This document shows positions 26,146 through 33,951 of a DNA stretch of 64,000 nucleotides, piece after piece; within the stretch, counting starts at the first letter, position 1; every line of letters begins with the position of its first letter. The notes beneath the pieces were generated by a model, which did no database searches, was not told the origin of the DNA, and saw nothing but the letters and a program-made list of their open reading frames with translations. Made by a program: the position numbers and the translations under genes. Origin of the DNA: an uncultured archaeon (GTDB lineage: Archaea > Halobacteriota > Methanosarcinia > Methanosarcinales > Methanoperedenaceae); NCBI GenBank assembly GCA_902386205.1, contig CABMIH010000065.1, positions 1-64,000 of the forward strand, in the 5' to 3' direction.

Positions 26146-26757
26146 ATGGAAATCGTGTTCAAAGGCAACGAAATAATATTAAGTAAAGAGCCTTCGCCGC
26201 TTGATAATTTCGTAATGGATTTTGTAAAAATACTCAGGAACCATAATATAAAACACGTAATTATTTCAGGATACGTTGCAAATCTCTTTGGCCAGAATAG
26301 AACGAACGAAGAGGTAAATATTCTGATCCAGCACATCACGTTTGAAAAATTCCTGAAATTCTGGCTGGAATTCGAAAAAGAATATGAATGCCTGAATACG
26401 GTTGACCCGATTGATGCCTATAACGCTTTCCTGGTAAATCACCATGCTATCGCTATTGCACGAAAGAACAGTCCTGCCCCAAACATCAAACTAAAGTTCA
26501 TTAAAAATGAACATGAAAGATTCACATTGAAATATCGGAAAACTGTAAGAATTGATGATAAAATCCTGTTTATTTCCCCTCTTGAAACATTGATATTAAA
26601 CAGTCTAATCAGTGGTTCCGAAAAAGATATCGAGGATGCGAGATTTCTATTCAAATTGTTTAAAAACGAACTTAACCTGGAATTGATGGAAAGGTTCAGG
26701 TCTGAATTAAACATCCCGGCAGAGAGCGTTGATAAATATTTGGGTAAAGTAAATTAA
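26146..26757 (+). CDS. nucleotidyltransferase-superfamily-like protein
   Basis: 203 residues. The start NHNIKHVIISGYVANLFGQNRTNEEVNILI matches the beta-alpha-beta opening of minimal nucleotidyltransferases (ISGY in place of GG/GS), but the expected DxD acidic pair is replaced (EEVN), so catalysis is doubtful. The later ISPLETLILNSLISGSEKDIEDARFLFKLF is the helical tail seen in AbiEii/MNT-like and MJ1435-like proteins. It may be a toxin-like or regulatory relative without a clear antitoxin partner beside it. Divergent from the glycosyltransferase gene. Confidence 0.6.
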   Translation: MEIVFKGNEIILSKEPSPLDNFVMDFVKILRNHNIKHVIISGYVANLFGQNRTNEEVNILIQHITFEKFLKFWLEFEKEYECLNTVDPIDAYNAFLVNHHAIAIARKNSPAPNIKLKFIKNEHERFTLKYRKTVRIDDKILFISPLETLILNSLISGSEKDIEDARFLFKLFKNELNLELMERFRSELNIPAESVDKYLGKVN

Positions 26758-26825
26758 TCTGTTATTTGCAGCTCATTCCAGGAAAACTATTAATAGTTTG
26801 AAGAAAGTCAAACCCAACGAACTTT

Positions 26826-27968
26826 ATGGCTTTTCACGTGATGCTGATCCCTACTCTGGGATGTCCTTCCAAGTGCAGTTATTGCTGGAGTTCAGATGAA
26901 AAATCCCCTGTAATGAATATCGAAATCATTAAAGATGTCGTAAAATGGCTCAGGGATTTCAGGGATGATCCTGTCACCTTTACTTTCCACGGCGGGGAGC
27001 CACTCCTTGCAGGCGCGGATTTCTACAGGGAAGCGCTGCCTTTGCTGGCTGAGGGGTTAAGTCATATGAAGCCGGCTTTTGCCCTTCAGACCAATCTCTG
27101 GAAAATGACGCCTGAACTGGCCGCTATCCTTGCTGAGTATGATATTCCCATCGGTTCCAGCCTGGATGGGCCGGAGGAGCTTACCGACTTCCAGAGAGGA
27201 AAAGGATACTACAAAAAGACATTGCGCGGCTATGAAATTGCCAGGGATGCAGGTCTTAAGGTGAGCTTTATCTGCACCTTTACCTCCCATTCAATAAAGT
27301 ACAAAGAAGATATTTTCAATTTTTTCCTGGAGAATGGCCTGAATCTTAAATTACACCCCGCACTGCCATCAATACGTTCAGAAAATCCCGGTAAATGGGC
27401 ACTTGCCCCGGAAGAGTACGGGGAATTGTTGATTTACCTCCTGGATAAATACCTGGAAAACATGGGCAGGATCGAAATAATGAATATAGATCACCTGTGC
27501 AAATGTGTGTTCACTAACAGGGGCACAGTATGCACCTTCGTGGATTGCATGGGGGATACATTTGCCGTGGGGCCCGACGGGAGCATTTATCCATGCTATC
27601 GTTTCGTGGGCTTGCCGGAATATGTGATGGGCAACGTTCGTGACAATCCGGGCAGGGAAGATCTTGCCCGATCTGACGCATGGAAACTTATGTTCCAGTT
27701 CAAGGAATACGTGGACCAAAATTGCAGTGAATGCAAATACATCAAATTCTGCCGTGGCGGATGCCCATACAATGCAATGGCGCCTACCGATTGTAAAATA
27801 AAAGGCGTCGATCCTCACTGTATTGCCTATAAGAGGATATTTAAAGAAATAACTGACAGGTGGGAGAAGGAGTTCCTGGGGTCTGGGATGGAAATGTTCA
27901 CCCTTCAGGGCGGGCTCAAGAAGGATTCAAAGCCTGGAATTATGTCCCTGATGCTCAAACGACTTTAA
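26826..27968 (+). CDS. peptide-modifying radical SAM/SPASM enzyme, CbpB-like
   Basis: 380 residues. Radical SAM cluster motif GCPSKCSYCWSSDE (CxxxCxxC, residues about 13-20), GGEPL at about 56-60, and a SPASM-type cysteine-rich C-terminus (CTFVDCMGDTFAVGPDGSIYPCYRF, then CSECKYIKFCRGGCPYNAMAPTDC). The opening MLIPTLGCPSKCSYCWSSDEKSP closely matches my memory of the CbpB family, which modifies Cys-rich precursor peptides in methanogens; that subfamily call needs an HMM. No short precursor gene is visible in the 69 bases upstream or the 84 bases before the next ATG (28053). Alternatives: anSME or another SPASM maturase. Confidence 0.75.
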   Translation: MAFHVMLIPTLGCPSKCSYCWSSDEKSPVMNIEIIKDVVKWLRDFRDDPVTFTFHGGEPLLAGADFYREALPLLAEGLSHMKPAFALQTNLWKMTPELAAILAEYDIPIGSSLDGPEELTDFQRGKGYYKKTLRGYEIARDAGLKVSFICTFTSHSIKYKEDIFNFFLENGLNLKLHPALPSIRSENPGKWALAPEEYGELLIYLLDKYLENMGRIEIMNIDHLCKCVFTNRGTVCTFVDCMGDTFAVGPDGSIYPCYRFVGLPEYVMGNVRDNPGREDLARSDAWKLMFQFKEYVDQNCSECKYIKFCRGGCPYNAMAPTDCKIKGVDPHCIAYKRIFKEITDRWEKEFLGSGMEMFTLQGGLKKDSKPGIMSLMLKRL

Positions 27969-28052
27969 AGCCGGTGATATCGTTGTGAATCTTTTTTATT
28001 ATTGGTCTTACTTGAAGTATTTATAGACGTTTTGACATTTATCAAAATAGCC

Positions 28053-28769
28053 ATGTCCCCTATAATTCGTACTGCTCCACGATATGACATGCTGTTCAAT
28101 GAAGGTGTTCTTAATGGAACACTTCTTATAGGACCGGATCCGTTAGGGGCGAATTTTGATTATCAGGTTTTCCTTGAGGCACGAAGAAAAATGAGATTGA
28201 TCGGCCTCCAGATGACTGGCAGTGAACGGGGCCTTGAGGAATACCAGAAAATATTCAGTTTCAATGGCAATAGCATAAAAGCACGGATACGGCTTGTTAT
28301 GGGGAGAAATTATCAGGGCGACCTGCGGGAATTGTGGCGCGAGACTCTTACATATGAGGATTTAATATATCTTAAAACCCATGCCGGATATGGCACGCAT
28401 ATTAGTTTGAGTGATAATGTCAGTTATTTTACAGAGGCCATGAAAGAGGGGTATGACCAGCCGCGCAAAAAACCATACAGGTTGTTCTATCTTGATTGCT
28501 GCAAGAGCGAGAAGTATTATAAGGAGGTTTTGCGTGGTTATACGGGCGACGGCACAGATCTTATACTCCATAAATGGTTCTGCGATTACCAGATAGTAGG
28601 ACCAGTGATAGTGCTTATTGATGAACTGATGAATGGATCGGACTTTGAAACGATAGTTTCGAAAATGAACGATGAATATGGCATCCCGCATTTTGATGTG
28701 GATGACGAACCGGAAGATTTGAGCCTGGACAGGAAAATGATCACATATTCCATAAGCGATGTTTTGTGA
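28053..28769 (+). CDS. protein of unknown function downstream of the radical SAM gene
   Basis: 238 residues from ATG 28053 (MSPIIRTAPRYDMLFNEG); a start 51 bases upstream (28002) is also open but adds only a hydrophobic stretch. The protein is soluble with a patterned core (RKMRLIGLQMTGSERGLEEYQKIFSF, RPYRLFYLDCCKSEKYYKEVL-like, IVGPVIVLIDELMNGSDFETIVSKMNDEYGIPHFDVDDEPEDL). It contains two adjacent cysteines (LDCCKSEK) but no family I recognise. It lies 84 nt after the CbpB-like gene and 21 nt before the PAC2 gene on the same strand. Confidence 0.65.
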   Translation: MSPIIRTAPRYDMLFNEGVLNGTLLIGPDPLGANFDYQVFLEARRKMRLIGLQMTGSERGLEEYQKIFSFNGNSIKARIRLVMGRNYQGDLRELWRETLTYEDLIYLKTHAGYGTHISLSDNVSYFTEAMKEGYDQPRKKPYRLFYLDCCKSEKYYKEVLRGYTGDGTDLILHKWFCDYQIVGPVIVLIDELMNGSDFETIVSKMNDEYGIPHFDVDDEPEDLSLDRKMITYSISDVL

Positions 28770-28790
28770 TAATTTTGCGGAGGAAAAAAT

Positions 28791-29540
28791 ATGGAAATAA
28801 GATTCTTGAAGAAACCCGAAATGACAAAACCCCGTATGTTAGTGGGTCTTCCGGGAATGGGCATGGTCGCCAAAAATACTGTTAACTATTTTATGGAATT
28901 CCTGAAGCCTGAATTGTTCGCAGATATCCCGATGCCTTACCTTTCACCTTCTATGGTTTTTTTTGAAAAAGGCTTGCTGGCACCATTTGACAGGGAAATA
29001 AGTCCCTTTAAATTCTACTACTCGCAGAAAGAGAATTTAATATTGTTCCTTGGTGACATCCAATTTGGCTATTCTGCGAAGGATAATGAACTCGCCGAGA
29101 AAATAGTTGAAGCTGCGAAGCTATGCGGGGTTGAAATTATTTATACTGTAATTGCAACACATATACAAAAATATGTTGAAAATCCGGAAGTATTCGGGGT
29201 TGCGACCTCGCCTGGACTTCTGCAATTTTTAGAGGGGCAGGGGGTGAGGATCGCAGAAGGCAGCCTTCAGATCAGCGGGGTCAACGGGCTTGTGGTCGAA
29301 TATGCATTGCGAAAAGGGATAAATGGAATAGCCCTGCTCAGCGAGACTGCTTTTCCTGAGGCTGTGGATATAAAAGCTTGTCACTCCGGAATAAGAAAAG
29401 TTTCCGAGCTTCTTGGTATTGATATTGATATGAGCAGGATTGAAATTGAAGCTAATAAGTTTGATGAGGGTTTTAAGAAGTATTTGAAAGATATCCAGGA
29501 AAAGAAGAGAAAGGAAGAGGACCTGGGGTATATAGGCTGA
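28791..29540 (+). CDS. PAC2-family (proteasome-assembly chaperone-like) protein
   Basis: 249 residues with the PAC2 fold pattern: KPRMLVGLPGMGMVAKNTVNYF, NLILFLGDIQFGYSAKDNELAEKIVEAA, and GVNGLVVEYALRKGINGIALLSETAFPEAVDIKA. Preceded by GCGGAGG at 28778-28784. Archaeal PAC2 proteins are thought to be linked to 20S proteasome assembly; some act as ATP-grasp-type partners. A recently made truncated copy of its 3' end sits at 45208-45356. The C-terminal helix (KKYLKDIQEKKRKEEDLGY) is charged. Confidence 0.88.
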   Translation: MEIRFLKKPEMTKPRMLVGLPGMGMVAKNTVNYFMEFLKPELFADIPMPYLSPSMVFFEKGLLAPFDREISPFKFYYSQKENLILFLGDIQFGYSAKDNELAEKIVEAAKLCGVEIIYTVIATHIQKYVENPEVFGVATSPGLLQFLEGQGVRIAEGSLQISGVNGLVVEYALRKGINGIALLSETAFPEAVDIKACHSGIRKVSELLGIDIDMSRIEIEANKFDEGFKKYLKDIQEKKRKEEDLGYIG

Positions 29541-29686
29541 AAGTGCGATGTGTTAAGAAGCGGGGAAAAATTGGGGGTGCAAGGAGTGTAACATAATTTG
29601 TTTTGGAAAATTGATATTATGCTCACCATAAGTATTATAATAATAAAAAACCAATATAGAAAATAAGACTTAGGAGGTTTAAAGCC

Positions 29687-30001
29687 ATGGAAACGGATAT
29701 CAGGATAAAAAGCACAGTTTTAATATCTGTGGCGTTCGTTTTTTTCTACCTCGGAGATATCATTACAACTTTTCTGGTACTGGAGAACGGCGGTCATGAA
29801 TTGAACCGGTTTATGGCTGCTATCGGCTTTGGTGGATTTGTTATTTTTAAGACATTCCTGATACTGATTTTCGGTCTGATGGTCTATTATCTTGACAGGT
29901 TCAAATTCTACAGGGAATCCGGGATCATAATAGGGATGGTCCTGATGTCAGGGCTGCTTGCCACTTTATTCAATATGGGTTTTTTTAGTTTCAGTGGATG
30001 A
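29687..30001 (+). CDS. DUF5658-like small membrane protein
   Basis: 104 residues, three helices, with the pattern YLGDIITTFLVLENGGHELNRFMA between the first and second that marks DUF5658-like archaeal proteins. AGGAGG lies 9 bases before ATG 29687. Function unknown. Followed by 322 bases of AT-rich promoter DNA before the pilin gene. Confidence 0.75.
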   Translation: METDIRIKSTVLISVAFVFFYLGDIITTFLVLENGGHELNRFMAAIGFGGFVIFKTFLILIFGLMVYYLDRFKFYRESGIIIGMVLMSGLLATLFNMGFFSFSG

Positions 30002-30323
30002 TATAAAAGATTGATTATTCTTTTCCAGCTATTTAAACACTTTAAACTGTACAAAGTACCCCTATAACAAAATTTATAAACTTTGAGGTCTTTGGCAGTT
30101 TTTTTAAGAGGCACCAGGCAAGCTACGACGCGTGCCTTCACTCTTTGTAATATCTCATCCAAGTTACATGTATATTATAATAGTTATAGTAGTAATCATT
30201 ATTATAGTAATAATTTATATTTTTTAGTGTAGATAAATTTATAAGTATATACGCTGTATAAATATTGTTTCTATCTTGCCTTCCGAGGGGATAGGTAGAG
30301 ATGATATGAATGGAGGAAATTAG
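30002..30323. promoter_or_regulatory. AT-rich region with the pilin promoter
   Basis: A TATA element (aatttataag, about 30236-30246) sits 78 bases before the pilin start, followed by a long leader and a strong ribosome site GGAGGA (30312-30317). The stretch 30160-30230 is almost pure AT. No gene seen on either strand. A strong, own promoter fits an abundant pilin. Confidence 0.5.
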
Positions 30324-30800
30324 ATGAAGAATATAAAAAATGAAGAAGCAGTGTCGCCAGTCATCGGTGTAATCCTGATGGTAGTGATAACTGTAATTGT
30401 GGCAGCCATCCTGGCTGTGTTCGCATTTGGAATAGGAGCACCACAGAAAGCACCAGAGGCACAGTTGAGATTTATAGCTACAAATGTAACAAGCTCAACC
30501 GGATTATGCTGTACTGATAATCTCAACATCACTAATAGCGGCGGAGATTCGCTAATATTGAGAGAATTGACAATCCAAGTTACAAAAGCATCTGATGGTA
30601 CAACTATATCTGGTCCATTAAATATGAGTGCTTGGGTAACATCAGGTAGTACAGACTATCTAGCACCTGGTAGGAATGTTGGCGGATCTTATACCGGTTC
30701 GAATACAGGCCTTACAGGCGATATAGTAAGAGTACAAATAGTTCACGTTCCGACAGGCCAGTTAATAGTTGACAACAGAGTAACAGTTCAGGGATCTTAA
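30324..30800 (+). CDS. archaeal type IV pilin
   Basis: 158 residues starting NEEAVSPVIGVILMVVITVIVAAILAVFAFGIG, the archaeal Pilin_N (formerly DUF1628) signature with a short basic leader for class III prepilin peptidase cleavage before VSPVIG, then the hydrophobic assembly helix. The rest is a Thr/Ser/Asn-rich beta domain (TSSTGLCCTDNLNITNSGGDSLILRELTIQV) with a vicinal CC pair. It is well away from the pilus assembly operon at 35.3-44.4 kb, which may assemble it. T-rich DNA follows the stop. Confidence 0.9.
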   Translation: MKNIKNEEAVSPVIGVILMVVITVIVAAILAVFAFGIGAPQKAPEAQLRFIATNVTSSTGLCCTDNLNITNSGGDSLILRELTIQVTKASDGTTISGPLNMSAWVTSGSTDYLAPGRNVGGSYTGSNTGLTGDIVRVQIVHVPTGQLIVDNRVTVQGS

Positions 30801-30822
30801 TTAGCTCCCTTTTTCTTTTTAC
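30801..30822 (+). terminator. oligo-T terminator after the pilin gene
   Basis: The stop codon is followed by ccctttttctttttac, two T5 runs close together. Archaeal RNA polymerase commonly terminates at such tracts. Confidence 0.5.
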
Positions 30823-31100
30823 AGGGGCATTTCCAAAACATTCTGCCTTCGGACGTTCAAAATCCGGGGCAATTTCTTTTTTAGTTCCAGACATTTCTAA
30901 AATAAATTGCCTTTTTTTCTATCGTGCCGCCGCATTCCCCAATTGAAAATACAAAAAAGAGCACGCTGCGGCATGTCCGGACACATGGACCTGTTAGCCG
31001 GCGAACATTTCCGGCGGAAGGATACGACCGCGCGGCAATCTCAGATCATTGAAGATATTTAAACACCGAAAGGGCAGGCCAAAATCCGGGCATGGTTTAT
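30823..31100. other. intergenic region with a GC-rich, self-complementary segment
   Basis: No gene seen. Positions 30958-31045 are clearly more GC-rich than the surrounding DNA and contain small inverted repeats: TGTCCGGACA (palindrome) and GCCGG-9nt-CCGGC. This could be a structured RNA, but no known family was recognised. Confidence 0.35.
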
Positions 31101-31400
31101 TTACGCGCTGATCATTTCATTCATTTCCTTGACCATTCCGTAGGCGTGCCAGGCAAAAATTACACTGATATTGAAAAGGGAAGAACCTAATGCCAGTTCA
31201 AAGGATCCAAACTTATAAAATATACCATTAATTTTAGAAATGTAATCAGTTAGAAATACCAAAGTCAAAGAAAAGGCGAGAATCAGATTGTAAATAACAA
31301 GCGCTGCGCCCAGCCATTCCCCCACATACAAATAACCAAGTCCCCAAAAGGAAAAATTCAGCACGGCTGCTACAACTGGATTTTTTTTGCTTTCATTCAT
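31101..31400 (-). CDS. small membrane protein
   Basis: 99 residues, three helices. The opening KKNPVVAAVLNFSFWGLGYLYVGEWLGAALVIYNLILAF resembles archaeal DUF5683/TM2-like small membrane proteins (PxxAxxLnfxxxGlGyxYxG). Function unknown; stands alone between convergent or divergent neighbours. Confidence 0.7.
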   Translation of the reverse strand: MNESKKNPVVAAVLNFSFWGLGYLYVGEWLGAALVIYNLILAFSLTLVFLTDYISKINGIFYKFGSFELALGSSLFNISVIFAWHAYGMVKEMNEMISA

Positions 31401-31864
31401 ACGGTTCCTCGAAGTTATTTTATTTCAATGAATGTTTTATATATAAATCAATTTGTGAAACGTGTGTGAATTCTGCCTGTAGTCCCATACACATGCAGAT
31501 AATCACCACAATTATTATAAATATTATTACAAAGTATTAAATAACTTGAAGACATATATTATAAATGAGCGGGAAGGTGAACCTACATTTTTAACCCACC
31601 ATAATCCCCATTCTCCAACCCGCTCAATATCTCACCAGTGACAGCATTCGCAGGTAGAAAAAAGGTATCCATTTCGAAAATCATCCTTCTCTGTCGCATT
31701 TCAAATAATGGTATACAGCCTTTGAAATTGCCTCTTTGATTGAGGATTCAAGCGTTTTCTTTTTCAATGCGATTACATCTTCCGCCGGAAGAACTGACTG
31801 GACATAAACTTTAATAAAAAAAATTTACATGCTCATTAAGTTTAAATAGAAGAATGACCTTCTA
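31401..31864. other. intergenic region with a DUF5371-like remnant and two hairpins
   Basis: Holds an imperfect long hairpin (31567-31625, arms GAGCGGG/CCCGCTC extended with mismatches), the startless reading frame 31678-31824, and an 8+6+8 inverted repeat (31845-31866) that overlaps the start region of the next gene. A TATA-like tttaaatag lies at about 31841-31849. Confidence 0.4.
31678..31824 (-). pseudogene. DUF5371-like small protein without a start codon
   Basis: On the minus strand the frame reads IKVYVQSVLPAEDVIALKKKTLESS and continues IKEAISKAVYHYLKCDREG before a stop near 31680. This matches my memory of archaeal DUF5371 proteins (~50-60 residues) almost end to end. However, no ATG, GTG or TTG opens the frame: upstream in frame it reads ATG-stop and then a T8 run. 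Either a relic, a gene with a one-base homopolymer error, or initiation at ATT. End positions are approximate to a few bases. Confidence 0.45.
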
Positions 31865-31873
31865 TTGGGGGAC

Positions 31874-32161
31874 ATGGTGGATGAAAAAACGGCTTTCACG
31901 ATCGCAAGATGCGGTATTGCCTGTGAAGTATGTCGGCATTTTATTGATCAGAAGTGCCTTGGCTGTGAAAAAGAAAATAAAATAGAAAACATATGTCTTA
32001 TTTTTAATTGCGCCGAAGAAAGGCAGATCAAATATTGTCTTCAATGCACAGAGTTTCCCTGTAAATTGATGTGTCTGTCAAAAGCCTACTGTCCGATATT
32101 TAATAGAATTAAAAATATTAAACATTCCCGCGAAATCCTGGCCACTTGTGAAATGAAATAA
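31874..32161 (+). CDS. DUF3795-like Cys-rich protein
   Basis: 95 residues from ATG 31874. Cysteine-rich: CGIACEVCRHFIDQKCLGC, CLIFNC, YCLQCTEFPCKLM and CPIF. The order CG-CxxC-CxGC-CxxxxC-FCxxCxxFPC is the DUF3795 pattern, presumed to bind zinc or Fe-S. Function unknown. A TTG nine bases upstream could also start. A perfect 8-bp-arm inverted repeat overlaps the leader. Confidence 0.75.
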   Translation: MVDEKTAFTIARCGIACEVCRHFIDQKCLGCEKENKIENICLIFNCAEERQIKYCLQCTEFPCKLMCLSKAYCPIFNRIKNIKHSREILATCEMK

Positions 32162-32168
32162 TAAGATT

Positions 32169-32564
32169 TTATTTGTATTTTCTATAATGTGAGTCTTGCT
32201 TTGAGAACGGATTATTGTGCCTATCCGGAACCATCAATTTGAACCATTTGTATTCAGATGCTACAATTCCCACCATTACCACGAGTTGTGCTGTCCCTTT
32301 AATGAGTTCTGAAATGTTCTCCTCCAGGAAGGGCATGAACATATCTGCAAACGGCATTGAAGCATTGATAAAGAATATAATAAACAGTAGTTTCCAATTA
32401 TCCTTCAAAAATGATTCACTCAGGAAAGCTCGCGCTCCCAAAAATTCGCTGCCCTTTTTTTTCTCCCACGTATAGGCCGTATATATAATAAGATAAGCTC
32501 CCAAAAGTGCAAGTAGTGCATATATCATGCTGATTAATTTTGAAATGATCTCTGGAAGTAACAT
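32169..32564 (-). CDS. membrane protein of unknown function
   Basis: 131 residues with three or four helices (IISMIYALLALLGAYLIIYTAYTWEKK-like, LLFIIFFINASMPFADMF, GTAQLVVMVGIVASEYKWF) and a polar tail. Not recognised. It lies 69 nt downstream of the PEF-CTERM protein gene on the same strand. Confidence 0.6.
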   Translation of the reverse strand: MLLPEIISKLISMIYALLALLGAYLIIYTAYTWEKKKGSEFLGARAFLSESFLKDNWKLLFIIFFINASMPFADMFMPFLEENISELIKGTAQLVVMVGIVASEYKWFKLMVPDRHNNPFSKQDSHYRKYK

Positions 32565-32633
32565 CTTCGAAATAAAGAATGATTGTATTCCATATAAACA
32601 GAAGTGTGAAAAAAGTGTGAAACCGAAAAAATA

Positions 32634-33332
32634 TTATTTCCTGCGGAAGAACAGCACCAGTAACATTACAGTGACTACAGGCAGTCCTATCCACTGGAAT
32701 TCGGGGATCGAATTCGGGGATGGTGTCGTGATTACGGGAATAACTGTTGGTGTTATCCCGGGCGTGGTCGCCGTTGGACTTGTCGCGGGTCCGCTGGTTG
32801 GCACAGGCTCGGTCGGCGCCGGTGTAGTGGTTGCAGGTGTGGTTTCCGGATTTGAGGCTCCCTGCGCTGCAAGGAATCCCACGCTTCCTCCTGAACCTCC
32901 GCGCATCACGCATGCCGGCACTGGCAGCTCGAACTTCTCGCCGTCATCCACGACGATCGTCAGCGTTCCTTTCTCGAACGGGATGGCAAGATCCTTGGTC
33001 TTATTCTGGAGGGGCTGAAGTTCTATTATATCCCCCATGGGGTAAACCGTGAGGATTCTAATATCACTTCCCTTATTTTTCATGTGCAGGTCGACTTCGA
33101 ATCCTCCCGCTGTCGTATTTGTGCAGCTCTGGATCTCAACGGATACAGGCCCTTGCGCTGCCTCGGGGGCTACCGTCTGCGTCGGTTGCGGAGTCTGGGC
33201 CGCCGACAGGGACGTCTGGATCGATTGCGGCCCACTATCGGATTTGCCCTTTTGTGATAATCCTAATGAAAATATAATTCCGGCTAATACTATAATAAGT
33301 AAAATTATCACTCGTATTTTTTTCATATCCAT
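32634..33332 (-). CDS. exported protein with PEF-CTERM-like sorting signal
   Basis: 232 residues: N-terminal signal/anchor (IRVIILLIIVLAGIIFSLGLS), a small domain (GPVSVEIQSCTNTTAGGFEVDLHMKNKGSDIRILTVYP), a long Pro/Thr-rich linker (about 150-205) and the ending PEF-QWIGLPVVTVMLLVLFFRRK. The PEF followed by a hydrophobic helix and a basic cluster is the archaeal PEF-CTERM signal, recognised by an archaeosortase; no such sortase is in this window. Probably a glycosylated surface protein whose mature end is processed. Confidence 0.8.
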   Translation of the reverse strand: MDMKKIRVIILLIIVLAGIIFSLGLSQKGKSDSGPQSIQTSLSAAQTPQPTQTVAPEAAQGPVSVEIQSCTNTTAGGFEVDLHMKNKGSDIRILTVYPMGDIIELQPLQNKTKDLAIPFEKGTLTIVVDDGEKFELPVPACVMRGGSGGSVGFLAAQGASNPETTPATTTPAPTEPVPTSGPATSPTATTPGITPTVIPVITTPSPNSIPEFQWIGLPVVTVMLLVLFFRRK

Positions 33333-33436
33333 AATTACTTATTATTAGATATTAACCTATATAAATTTATTGCTGTTAAAAAATTTAAATAATGATGCTT
33401 ATTATAATGAGGATGAGTCCGGTATCAACGCTCTAT

Positions 33437-33631
33437 TCATCCTTTCAAATAACTGATCTTACCCGATGACATTCCTGATTTTTCCGATTCCGGGAATAAT
33501 TCTTTCTGGCATGATCTTATTAATTCATTCAAGTTCCTGAGTTCTACTTTTGCTTTTTCGTTATTTTCTACGGCAGTTTCCGCATATATCTCGATATCGC
33601 CGATTTTCTTTTTGATTCCTATGTTTATCAT
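33437..33631 (-). CDS. small coiled-coil protein after vapC
   Basis: 64 residues, charged and helical (DIEIYAETAVENNEKAKVELRNLNELIRSC). GGAGTGG lies just before ATG 33631, and the gene starts 20 nt after vapC, so it could be a third member of the toxin-antitoxin operon. No family recognised; may be spurious. Confidence 0.4.
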   Translation of the reverse strand: MINIGIKKKIGDIEIYAETAVENNEKAKVELRNLNELIRSCQKELFPESEKSGMSSGKISYLKG

Positions 33632-33651
33632 TCAACCACTCCGCTTTTATA

Positions 33652-33951
33652 TTACCACGATCTGCATCTCAGGCCCGGAATGCGACTGAAATGATCATCT
33701 CTGGTCAGGAGCTCTTCATTATTTGCCATGACAATCCCTGCTATAAGAAGGTCCTCGATGTCCAGAGTTCTTCCTAAATTCTTTAACTTTGCATGGATAT
33801 TGGCGGTTTTCACAGAACGTTCTGCTCCGAAATAAAGTTCAAATATGTTTACTGTAGTTGTTTTAGGATGTTCAATCATGTCCAGTATTGCTTCTGGATT
33901 GCGTTTGTCTCTGAGGACGTCTATTAAAAAATTGGTGTCAAGTACCGTCAC
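33652..33951 (-). CDS. vapC: VapC-type PIN-domain toxin, shortened in the middle
   Basis: 99 residues. The PIN acidic residues are present: D5 (VLDTNFLID), E38 (NIFELYFGAERS), D64/D67 (DIEDLLIAG) and D84/D85 (LTRDDHF). Family members are normally about 125-135 residues; the stretch between FGAERS and the helix before DIEDLLIAG is ~25-30 residues short, so one or two helices of the fold are missing in frame. It overlaps the antitoxin gene by 4 nt. PIN toxins are RNases, often against tRNA or rRNA; whether this shortened one folds is doubtful. Confidence 0.8.
   Translation of the reverse strand: MTVLDTNFLIDVLRDKRNPEAILDMIEHPKTTTVNIFELYFGAERSVKTANIHAKLKNLGRTLDIEDLLIAGIVMANNEELLTRDDHFSRIPGLRCRSW

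Noticed and set aside
26760-26825. Possible CbpA-type precursor peptide before the radical SAM gene
   Set aside because: Only 68 bases with no open frame rich in cysteine.
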